Shown here one piece after another: positions 53,501 through 64,000 of a stretch of 64,000 bases of DNA. The DNA lies in NCBI GenBank assembly GCA_024811115.1, contig JAKOGH010000002.1, positions 496,001 to 560,000 on the forward strand, in the 5' to 3' direction. The translations under genes were made by a program, and so were the position numbers. Below the pieces are notes generated by a model. That model was not told where the DNA came from, did no database searches, and was given only the letters and a program-made list of their open reading frames with translations. How positions within the stretch are numbered: position 1 is the first letter of the stretch; every line of letters starts with the position of its first letter. The DNA comes from Terana coerulea (lineage: Eukaryota; Basidiomycota; Agaricomycetes; Polyporales; Phanerochaetaceae).

Positions 53501-53709
53501 CAGTGTTTGCAGGAAAAAGTGCAGTCGGCGATACGCATTGTTTGTCCCGTACAAATTATTGCCTTATCAGGTAACCTTGACGGTCTCGCGGCTCTCGCCC
53601 AGGGACCGGTCCGTTCTGGCCCATCATCCCCACCTTATAAGGCAATAATTTGTGCGGGACAAACAACGTGAAAAAATCACCCGACTGCACTTTTTCCTGC
53701 AAAACACTG
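53501..53709. mobile_element. MITE with ~75-bp terminal inverted repeats and TA target duplication
   Basis: The ends read CAGTGTTT-GCAGGAAAAAG at the left and its complement at the right. The inverted arms (about 53501-53573 and 53634-53709) also share GTTTGTCCCG and ACAAATTATTGCCTTAT. TA dinucleotides flank the element at 53499-53500 and 53710-53711, the target signature of Tc1/mariner-pogo elements. At 209 bp and without a coding frame, it is non-autonomous. It sits between the 5' end of the BUD4-like gene and the epsin 3' end. The near-intact arms suggest a fairly young insertion. Confidence 0.88.
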
Positions 53710-53928
53710 TAATCGCCAACGAGGCACGTCCCGCCACCGACGTCGAGCCTCGGGTTGGAGCTGCCGTGAGCAAATCTTTATTCCACACAAAAATACACTA
53801 AAATACCGGATACAAATGAGAAGATCGCGCTAAACACCAATACATCCGCCAAAGACGCGGTGTTAGATCAGCGGAACTAAACGAAACATACGCTAAACGA
53901 TGTTGGAGTCGGCGGGCATTGGCAATGC

Positions 53929-55681
53929 TCAGTACGCTGCGGCGCCCATGTAGGCATTATTCCCAGAACCCGTCTTGCTGGCGGCAACACGACCAGTATC
54001 AGTGGGACCATATCTAGCGGAAATAAGACGAACTGTCAGCCCTTGACGATTACGACGACGACGACGCCACGCACCGGAGGAGGCCAGTGTTGCCGAAGGT
54101 GTCCAGACCGTCGTCGCCCCTATTAGCATACAACCCTGCGAGCTGCGAATGCCTGCCATCTCCCCTGCTGCTAGCGGAACGATTGGAGAACGGGGTGGCA
54201 GGAGAGAGTCTACTGCTCGCGGTGGAAGCGGAAGACAAGCTCGGAGCAGGGCTCGCCGTCGCAAACGGATTATTAGAGCTGAGCCATGGGAATTCGGACA
54301 ATGAAACGCAGTAATGAGTACCAACGCCATGAAGGCCATTGTCTGATGCTACTTACCCTATTGTGGTGGGTTGGGGCTGCAACGGAGACTGCTGCTGCTG
54401 TCGTGCTTGCTCCTGCTGCCATTGTAGCACTTGTTGCTGCCGGTACGCATCTAGCGGCTGTATCTGAGCTGCATACTGTTGCTGCTGTGGAGCCCATTCA
54501 GCCTGCTGCCGCAAGTATTCCGCCTGTATGCGAGATTCAGAGATAATCCACGTTACAGAATGGGCTTGCTTACCTGCAACACCGCATCGTTGTTGTAAGC
54601 GTAAGGCGCACTGAATGACGTGTACTGGGGCTGCATCTGAGTGAATTGAGGCTGAACGGTGTATTGAGGTTGCAAGGCCGGCTGGTATTGAGTGCATTGA
54701 ACCTGTAATGGTACTGAAGGGCCTATCTGAATGTCGGAAAGATCAATAAGAACGTCGCTCTTGGGACTATCGGTAACGTCTATCAACTCCTCATGCGAAA
54801 TATCGCGAAACGATGTTATCACTCACGTTTCCTTCTGCGGATTTAAGCTGTTGAACAAGTCGGAATTTGAGTCAGCAACTGCGCGTCGTCTTGCTTCCTC
54901 CTCTTCCTTGCTCAGCTGAATAGCCCGCTGCAGATCTCTGTCCTCGTTAGTCTGCTTGCGACGTTGTGCGGCTTGGCGCTTGCTTTCGGCCATAGCGCGC
55001 CGCGCGTCTTCGTCTTCGTCCGACCGACTCCTTCCACGCGCATGCTTAGTTCCCGACCCGTGATCGAAGCTGTCGACGTCATCCGACCGACGGCCGTAGT
55101 CGCCGCTGCCGCCCCTTCCGCGTCTTCCTCTGGATTGCAAAGCGGCTGGGTTGACGACAAGGGTCGTAATATCCTTGGCCTTTTGACGGACATTCATGCC
55201 GCAGTCATTAGCATCGTCGTCGATATATTGGAACTCCCGCAGAGTCTTGATCTCGTAGAGATTATCTTGACAATAGCGGATGACCATGTCAGAACCCCAT
55301 AGCAGAAGAGATTCCAGTACTATCAAGGCCTGAAGACGAGTAAGTATAATTTCCGGCCCAACGTACACAAATAACATGTTTACACACCTTGAAGACGTGG
55401 CGCCAGGTTTTTCCCTTGTCGTTTAGCCGCTTGTCGAGAACCTCCATAATTTCAACGAAGTCCACGCTGGTAACCCGGCAGTGCATGAGTACCTATGACG
55501 ACACAGGCCCGCGAAAGGTGCCTCACTTGTTGTAAGACAAATCGGCAATTTCGCTCAGCTCTCGGGCAGTCGGCGACGTGGGGTCATTCTTTGTGGCGTT
55601 CCGCACCTTTTGCTGGGTGTCAGAATACCCCATGGTCAGGTTCTTGGTCGCCCGTATGGCTGCCTTGGTTAGACTCGCCAT
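53929..55681 (-). CDS. Epsin (ENTH-domain endocytic adaptor)
   Basis: This clathrin-mediated endocytosis adaptor binds PI(4,5)P2 and ubiquitinated cargo. The start MASLTKAAIRATKNLTMGYS opens the ENTH domain. It includes KVRNATKNDPTSPTARELSEIA, DFVEIMEVLDKRLNDKGKTW, ESLLLWGSDMVIRYCQDNLY and IKTLREFQYIDDD, ending RQKAKDITTLV. A Gly/Arg stretch and two ubiquitin-interacting motifs (DEDARRAMAESKRQ; EDRDLQRAIQLSKEEEE) follow. Then come an LIDLSDIQ segment, Gln/Pro-rich tracts and NPF (NNPFATASP), the EH-domain ligand. The C-terminus NNAYMGAAAY lacks the usual terminal NPF. About seven introns; the frame is clean throughout. It resembles yeast Ent1/Ent2, without choosing between them. Confidence 0.9.
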
Positions 55682-56860
55682 GTCTGAAGCGTTTACAGCG
55701 TAGAAAGTGGGGGTACAAGAGAAAGAGAGTCGGCGTCCAGCTTGCTGTGCATTTCACTCCGAGCGTGGAGGCCGCCGCCGAAACCATTTCCGAAGCTGAA
55801 GCAGTCACGGTCTCGAGTTCCACAGTCCAAGTTTGGGCCGCCCGGCTTCGGACGGAGTCCAGACGTGTCTGGCTCCGACAACGAAGCGCGCAGAGCCGAG
55901 ATGATGCCGTGATGTTAAGCCAGCGGAGGTTTTAATCGGCGCTGGCGGAGCTAACCCAGCGGGGCTCCATGACGCTCTTCGCAAATCCGGCTGAGCCAAC
56001 AACCACTGCCAAGCCCTTTGAGGCGTCCTGCGGTTGAGGTCCAGAGCTGCATGGGTCAACGAAGCTGACTGAACTTGCTGCGCATATATCCGTTTCAGTC
56101 CGTCTGAAGATGTTTTCTAAGGCCTTGCACAGCTTCAGAAATTCGACAACGCGCGTCCAGGCAGTATTTTTGTAAATTTCAATCGCACCATAACGCCGAC
56201 GTGCACTTGAGCTGACAAGCATCTCCCTCATAGGAAGCCGTCTTGAGCCGTATGTCCGAAGAGCGCAACTTGAATTAAGGCGTCAGCAGACACTAGACCG
56301 TAGTACGTCTAGGTCTAGTCAGAAGGAGGATACTTGGGGATACTGGGGTGAGTAAGTATGTAAAGCTTACGGAGTTCCTGACGATAGCGTGAACGCGTAT
56401 AAGCACATAACTCACCTAACCGCACTCCTTGCAATTCTCCTACACATCCGCCCGTTGCTTATCGATTATCCTTCAAGCTTCCATAAACATTGCTGGAATG
56501 ACACAACAGAGGCGCAAGATCGCCCTGAGTTCTGTGCTTCGGTATTAACAGTTTCCGCAAGCCGCGTCCAATCAGGGCGAGTACACTCACGGAGTGTGTT
56601 AAGCGGATGTAGCCAGGCATATGCATGATCCCATCCTCAACCCCGCTCCGAAATCAGTGTTAGTAGAGAGAAATGTTGGAGGCAGTGAGCGTTGCCAGAT
56701 GGATTCCACCGCGTTGTCACTGTTACTATTAGCACCTGCCTAAAGCGGATGGGCGGTGTAAGTGCCTTCATATCGATTGTTGTATATGATCCCAATCTCC
56801 CTCTCTTCCCTCTCTTCACCTTCACCTCTCGCGAACGACACGATCTAGACCGACGACAAA
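55682..56860. other. Divergent intergenic region (epsin / MAP kinase)
   Basis: Promoter region for epsin (minus) and the MAP kinase (plus). A CT-rich tract (TCCCTCTCTTCCCTCTCTTC type) lies just upstream of the kinase ATG. No gene seen. Confidence 0.4.
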
Positions 56861-58505
<1,645 letters not shown>

Positions 58506-58783
58506 GCCATATCTTCATATTTTCCTCGCTCGCCACGGATACGCTTCGCGACGGTCCACACTCCTTCGGCGACTGTCAACGCTCGCCTCCATATACCGCT
58601 GGTCGACGACTTCGTTATAACTTATATAGGCTGGAAATGAGAGCTGTACTTGTATATGCGTAGAGAGATCAAACATCACTTTGAGTCTTCGAAGAAGTTT
58701 GTGGATGTTCCCAAGCTTTGAATTTGAAAGGTCGAACTCAGGAGCGCGATTCGAGCGCATACAACTTGCCTTCACCCACCATC

Positions 58784-59200
58784 ATGGCTGCCCCGAACGA
58801 TGCAAAACCCACATACGTGTATAAGCTCATCCACCGCACCGCTCCTCCGCCGACTCTTCTTCCCGAAGCTCTGCCCGTAAGCGAGCTAGACCAGAAGGAC
58901 AAGTTCGTGCACCTGTCCACAGCCAAACAAATCCCAAACACACTCAAGTACTTCTTCGCGAGCGATCCGAGCGTATACATCGCGCGTATCCCGTACGATG
59001 CTTTGGACAAGGACATCAAGTGGGAGGATCCGAAGGCTGAGGTGTGCGGACCACGGGGCGGGGAAGGCATGTTCCCACATCTGTACAACGGGCTGAAGCT
59101 GGGGCGAGGTGAGATTGAGACTGTGCAGTGCTGGACAAAGGCTGAGGGTGAGGGCTGGGATGAGGCGTTGAAGAAGGCTGAAGATTGGCTGGTGTACTAG
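58784..59200 (+). CDS. DUF952 family protein
   Basis: A single-exon protein of 138 residues, function unknown. MAAPNDAKPTYVYKLIHR is chosen as the start because the ATG has a good context (ATCATGG) and relatives start there; an upstream ATG at 58718 is possible. Blocks seen are YVYKLIHRTAPP, KFVHLSTAKQIPNTLKYFF, VYIARIPYDAL, IKWEDPKA and GEGMFPHLYNGL, the usual DUF952 order with the conserved FVHLS and FPHLYN motifs. It lies 279 bp behind the MAP kinase stop, same strand, with its own promoter space. Confidence 0.88.
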   Translation: MAAPNDAKPTYVYKLIHRTAPPPTLLPEALPVSELDQKDKFVHLSTAKQIPNTLKYFFASDPSVYIARIPYDALDKDIKWEDPKAEVCGPRGGEGMFPHLYNGLKLGRGEIETVQCWTKAEGEGWDEALKKAEDWLVY

Positions 59201-59607
59201 AGGCAGAGCACTTCCGAGCTGCGCTTTTTCTCCAGAGCTGCTTGACTCAAATCCATAAATCCAGAGAATTTACGAAGAGCGTGGATTCAAGTTGTGAACG
59301 ATGAACTCAGGAGGCTTGTCGAATGAGCCTAAAATTGAAGGACCTGGAAAATGAGAAACAACAACAACAATGTATATAGAACCTTGCAAAAACATAACGC
59401 AGGTGCGATGGCAAGGTCTGCACAATTTCTTCATGCACAAGGTAACATGTTGTCCTGCAAAGCCCTGCAAGCCCTGCCAGTGGCGGAGTTGACTTAGCGC
59501 CTTAGTCACGTGATGGAGACGCGTTTGTAATTTCGCGTTTCTGTCGCGGTCCGATATTCACCCTGTTCCTAGCGTCGTTCTGCACAGCGTCAGTGTCGTT
59601 CACGGCA
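59201..59607. other. Intergenic stretch, nothing recognised
   Basis: 3' flank of the DUF952 gene and promoter region of the helicase gene. A short AACAACAACAA tract lies near 59356-59370. Confidence 0.35.
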
Positions 59608-62600
59608 ATGAGCTCAGACGGCTATTTCGAGGACGACATTGATTCCGCATTCCTAGAACAAATCGACGCCATCGAGGCAGCACACACACAACCCGCCCCT
59701 AAACCGCCCACGCGGCCCCTCCAACGAACCCCCCAGCGACCACCCACGCGGCCCTCCGTAAAGAAACCGGCCCCTGTGCCAGAGATTATAGAAATAGATG
59801 ACTCTTATGACTTTGACACGCTCGACATCGACGATGGCGCCCTCGAAGCGATAGACAAAGCCTGTGACAATGCGCTGAAGAGGAAGGTCCCACCTGCGGC
59901 CGTCGCCGGCCCCAGTCGGCCAGCATTTGGACGAACAACTTCCTCGGCAACAATACAAACCACACTATTTGGAGGCGTTGTGCCTAGTAATGCACCTTCC
60001 AGTACCCAGAGTGCTTCTGGTTCGAGACTGCAGCGCCATAACTCGAGTGCAAGCAACCTCGTCACCGGCAAGCAGAGAAAGACGAAACAATGGGACCACA
60101 CGGCCTTCGCAAAGTCGGGGTGGAAGAAACCAAAGTCTGTGAAGGGGAAGGAGAAGGCTTCTGGGTCGTTTGATGATGGCGAGGAAGAGGAGGAGTTCGA
60201 GGACGAAGAGGTCGAGTTTGAACAGTTTCCAGCTCCTTTTGTGTCTGTCGGGTACGTGGCATTTTTCTCTGGCTTAAGGGTTAACTAACTCCCTCCGACG
60301 TGTGTTCTGCTAGTCCCGTGAGTACATATGTAATCTGTGTGTGTATTTGCGTGAACAGTTTCATCTAGCCACCGCCAATGAAGCTGGAACCTGACCTTTT
60401 GGCGGCACGACGCTGGTTATACCCACTGAACCAGCCACGCAGAGATTATCAGTTCAATATTGTCAAGAAATGCCTGTTTGACAACACGCTCGTTGCGCTT
60501 CCTACGGGTCTGGGCAAGACGTTTATTGCTGGAGTGGTAATGTTAAACTGTGAGATCCCCTTCCTTGCGTTGCTCAAACCTGAAGAAGATCATCGCTCAT
60601 ATGACTTCGTAGTCTACACATGGTTCCCGGAAGGCAAGGTTGTCTTCGTGGCCCCAACGAAACCTCTTGTTGCCCAACAAATCGAGGCGTGCCACAAAAC
60701 GTGTGGCATTCCTGGAAGTCATGCCGCTGAGCTGACTGGTCAGAATCCAAGAGCATTTCGTGCAAGAGCGGTGAGTTTTGATTTTTCCCAGAAATATTTG
60801 ACCTCATCAATCAATGAACTAGTGGCAAGAGAAGCGCGTTTTCTATATGACGCCACAAACACTCATGAATGACCTCAAGTCGGACAATTGTGACCCGCAG
60901 GATATTGTTCTGCTCGTCATCGGTGATTATCATGGGCTATATGCATGGTCATACATTGATTTGCTGTACGGTTCTTTACAGATGAGGCACATAAAGGCAC
61001 AGGGGACTATGCCTATGCGCAAGTCATACGTTACATGATGGCCAAAAACCCACATTTTCGCGTCCTCGCTCTCACCGCGACGCCAGGTGGCAAGCCCGAA
61101 GCCGTCCAGGCCATCGTTGACTCCTTGCACATCAGCCACATCGAGATTCGCGACGAGCAGAGTCTCGACCTGGTTCAGTATCTTCACAAGAAGCACATCA
61201 AGCAGCATGTTATCGAGATGAGTGAAGACGTGAGGAAGGTTCGCGATATGTTGAGCGGGATCATGGAGGTAAGCTTGAGGTCGTCTTGCAAGTGCTAGCA
61301 TCGCCTGATCCAGCGAATTTGCAGCCAATGATTACCAAGTTGGCAAATGCGCGAGTCCTAGTGCACAAACCAAGCCCTGTCTGTCTGCATCCGTTCAGTT
61401 GTCAGAAAGCAATGGGTATGATGCAAGGTGGTAATAGGGCCCACCCCGCGGCTAAATGGGCAATTCCAATGTTGGCGAAACTCGGGCCACTAGCACGAAT
61501 AATGGGATACTTGGTAAGGATCCAGATACCACATGTTACAGCTAAATTCCTAACCTTCGTCTGCCTTAGGTTGAAGGTAGTCTGGAGCAGTGCCACGACT
61601 CTTTACAAGAGCTCCTGTCAGGTGTAAACAGCGCCACGGGCAAGCAAACCGCGAGCAAGGCGAAGTCCGATCGGTTCGGGAAGGACGACAAGCTACAAGC
61701 CGTCATACAGGAGATAGAAAAGCAAAAGAATCGTGTCGGCGGGTTCTCGATACACCCGAAGATGGACAAGCTCAAGTCCCTGCTGGTGGAACATTTTGCT
61801 CAGAAGGGCATGGATAACGACGCGGACGGTGGAGCTGAGAAATTAGACAGCGACTCCAGAGTCATGGTGTTCACGTCGTATCGACAGACTGTTGATTTGA
61901 CGGTTGAATGGCTCAACAAGGAACAGCCTCTCATACGCGCTGTTCCTTTTATCGGGCAGGGAACGGATAAGAACGGGAAGAAGGGATACGGACAGAAAGA
62001 GCAGCTGCAGGTAATACAGAGCTATCTTTCACGCAGGTAGGGTCGCATACTGACGCTGCCACTTTAGGTCATCAAGCGCTTTAAGGAAGGGGAGTTCAAC
62101 GTCCTGGTATCGACGTCAATCGGCGAAGAAGGTCTGGACATCGGCGAGATTGACATGATCGTCTGCTACGATGCACAGAAGACCCCAATTCGTATGGTAT
62201 AACTACTCCCCCTACTTACCGCGCTGGATCTTTTATTGAACCCACACGCTTTAGCTGCAACGTATTGGTCGTACCGGCCGTAAGCGCGACGGATACGTGC
62301 ACGTTTTGCTCAGCGAGGACCGCGAGGAGCGAAATTGGGAGAAGGCCGACGATAACTACAAGGACGTACAGCGCTTTATTGTCAAAGCGGATCACCTTGA
62401 GCTGTTTGAGGACGTTGAACGGCTCATCCCCAATCACATCAAACCGGACTGCGTCGAGATGGTCATGGAAATCGAGGAGTATACTCGCGAGGAGCGCACG
62501 AAGAAAGGCCCTTCATCACCTCCGCCAAAGGGCAAGAAGCGCGTCCGTAACGACGATGTCATGCGAAACATACCTACGGGTGCCTCGACCGGATTTGTCA

Positions 62601-64000
62601 GCGTCAAAGATCTGTTGCAGAAGGGCAAGAAGAAGCGAAAGAAGTCGCCGGTGGACTTGGAACACGCTTGCGACAGTGATGACTCGGACAAGGAGATTGC
62701 CGCAGGAATCAGTGGCTCCCTTGGTCCAAGACGTACGGTGTCCATGTCGGCTACAGACCAGCCCAAGTCCAAGAAGCTCAAACGATCCAAGACTGTGGCG
62801 ACTGGCGAACCGAGTAAAGGGAAGAAGACTGCGGTGAAGCCCAGGAAGAAGAAGGAGAAACCTGAACTTCCTCCCATCGACGAGATGTCCCTCAGCCAAC
62901 TTGAACGGCTCGGTCACGACGATTCGGAGGACCAGGCTATTGTAGCAGGAGTAAGCGCTACGTTACCCAAGTCTCAGTCGGCTCCAAAGGGCAAGAAGCG
63001 AAAGAAGCCTCCCACGCCTCCATTGCCCCCCTCATCTCCCGAGCGAGCGTTGGCGGATTCATCTCGTTCACCTCCGAGTCGTTCTGCGACGTCCAAGTCA
63101 TCTTCTACGCTCAAATCAAAGACCTCCTCTACCTTGTCTGGTAATGGCCGTAGCTCAAGTCCTGTCGAGGTTGTCGAACCCAAGACGCCACCAGAATGGT
63201 CGTCTTCTCCAGCAAGACCATTGGCCGAAGCTAGTATTATTGATCTAACCACACCTGTGCATGAACCTCACCATTCGCAGATGTCTTTGCCTCGATGGTC
63301 GTCGCCAGACATTCCGAGAGAGTCCACCAACAAGGACAAATCGCGCTCGACATCTTGGTCACCCGCACCGCTACCCGGCAGGTCCCCGCCATTGTCATCT
63401 CGTAGTGTGTCGGGTGATCCCGAACCTGATGTGAACGACGACAGTGTGGCATGGTTGATCGCAAGCTCAGATGATGAGCACCCGAGCATCCAGTTGGTGG
63501 GCTCGTCGCCGCCGTTGGGCGGCAAAGATCCTACCCACTCTCGACGACAGCGAGGTCGAGTTCGTGGAGGATTACCGCCCGCCATCACCGTTTTTTGTAC
63601 ATCGGCCCGGGAGCTCATCTAGGGAACAAAGGAGAACTCTTGACGACAATGACATGGCTATGCCTCCACCTGCCTTACCCGCGCGCTTTAATCTGCCGCC
63701 CTCTCCGGCTCCAGACGAAGAACCTGAAGATGCTCCGGAGCACGAAGACGAAGGGTCCGACTCATTCAACATTCCAGCAACGTTCGTTGTTCGCGCTCCC
63801 GGCAGGCAGGCTAAGAAGCGTGTGCGGGTGGAGATGCTTGACTCATCTCCTCTTCCCGCCCCTCGTTCTTCGCAGCGGCGACTACACCGTCCGGGCTCTC
63901 GACCACCGTCCCCAGAGCAAGAGGCTGAAGCCGCTCCGTTGTCTCCCCCTGCGCCACGGCCCCCAAAGCGCAAGAAACGGAAGTTCGCAGACGTTCGTGA
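59608..64000 (+). CDS. MPH1: MPH1/FANCM-type ATP-dependent DNA helicase (3' end outside window)
   Basis: This nuclear 3'-5' helicase of the FANCM/Mph1 family remodels forks and D-loops. The true start is [20 protein letters not shown] at 59608. An acidic leader precedes [35 protein letters not shown] (Walker A), [15 protein letters not shown] and [13 protein letters not shown]. The DEAH box is rebuilt across an intron ([18 protein letters not shown]), followed by [10 protein letters not shown]. The second lobe has [39 protein letters not shown] and [20 protein letters not shown] long Lys/Ser-rich tail follows ([32 protein letters not shown]). The frame shifts near 61327 and near 63530. Beyond 63530 the frame [19 protein letters not shown] continues to the window end. 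Confidence 0.9.

Overview
The window reads as nuclear DNA of an agaricomycete basidiomycete, probably a wood-decay Polyporales-type fungus. The order-level guess is inference. The evidence is intron-dense genes (introns about 50-60 nt, GT..AG), a high-GC compact layout, expansin-like loosenin genes, a KDZ-transposase-associated cysteine-cluster relic and a fungal FAD-dependent halogenase. No rRNA, tRNA, CRISPR or bacterial-type operon was seen.

Left half (1-25 kb) is an accessory, repeat-shaped region. A Ser/Thr kinase fragment at the left edge and a fuller kinase at 19.9-22.0 kb lie in opposite orientation. Each drags the same ~1.45 kb 3' flank, giving inverted arms 51-2255 and 18450-20720. 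A ~1.05 kb repeat (6950-7990 and 17350-18445) and a loosenin gene with its promoter (3600-4700 and 13560-14730) are also present as inverted copies. Together they form a diverged mirror-image duplication around a unique core holding the halogenase (8.2-11.1 kb) and the KDZ relic (11.6-12.9 kb). The loosenin family here has four genes (3.8, 14.0, 16.0, 24.4 kb) plus a decayed fragment (22.6 kb). A DUF985 cupin lies at 5.5-6.8 kb.

The middle (25-48 kb) is more gene-like: two tandem SDR oxidoreductases, a PXR1-like G-patch protein, a PDAT/LRO1 acyltransferase, a serine carboxypeptidase (S10), an MFS transporter, three DUF302 genes and a mitochondrial-type PPR protein. The MFS-DUF302 pair has been tandemly duplicated, and the second MFS survives only as a 3' scrap at 44.6 kb.

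The right part (48-64 kb) is housekeeping: a BUD4/anillin-type septum protein, a 209-bp MITE with TA target duplications, epsin, the cell-wall-integrity MAP kinase (SLT2/MPK1 type), a DUF952 protein and an MPH1/FANCM helicase cut by the window edge. SLT2 and BUD4 both serve cell-wall and septum biology, but nothing in the sequence shows co-regulation.

A recurring feature needs caution: about ten otherwise clear genes are interrupted by single-base shifts, many in homopolymers, while neighbours (MAPK, epsin, S10, MFS) are clean. Uncorrected long-read assembly errors would explain many of them. True pseudogenisation may explain some, especially the DUF302 gene at 35.5 kb and the loosenin at 24.4 kb.
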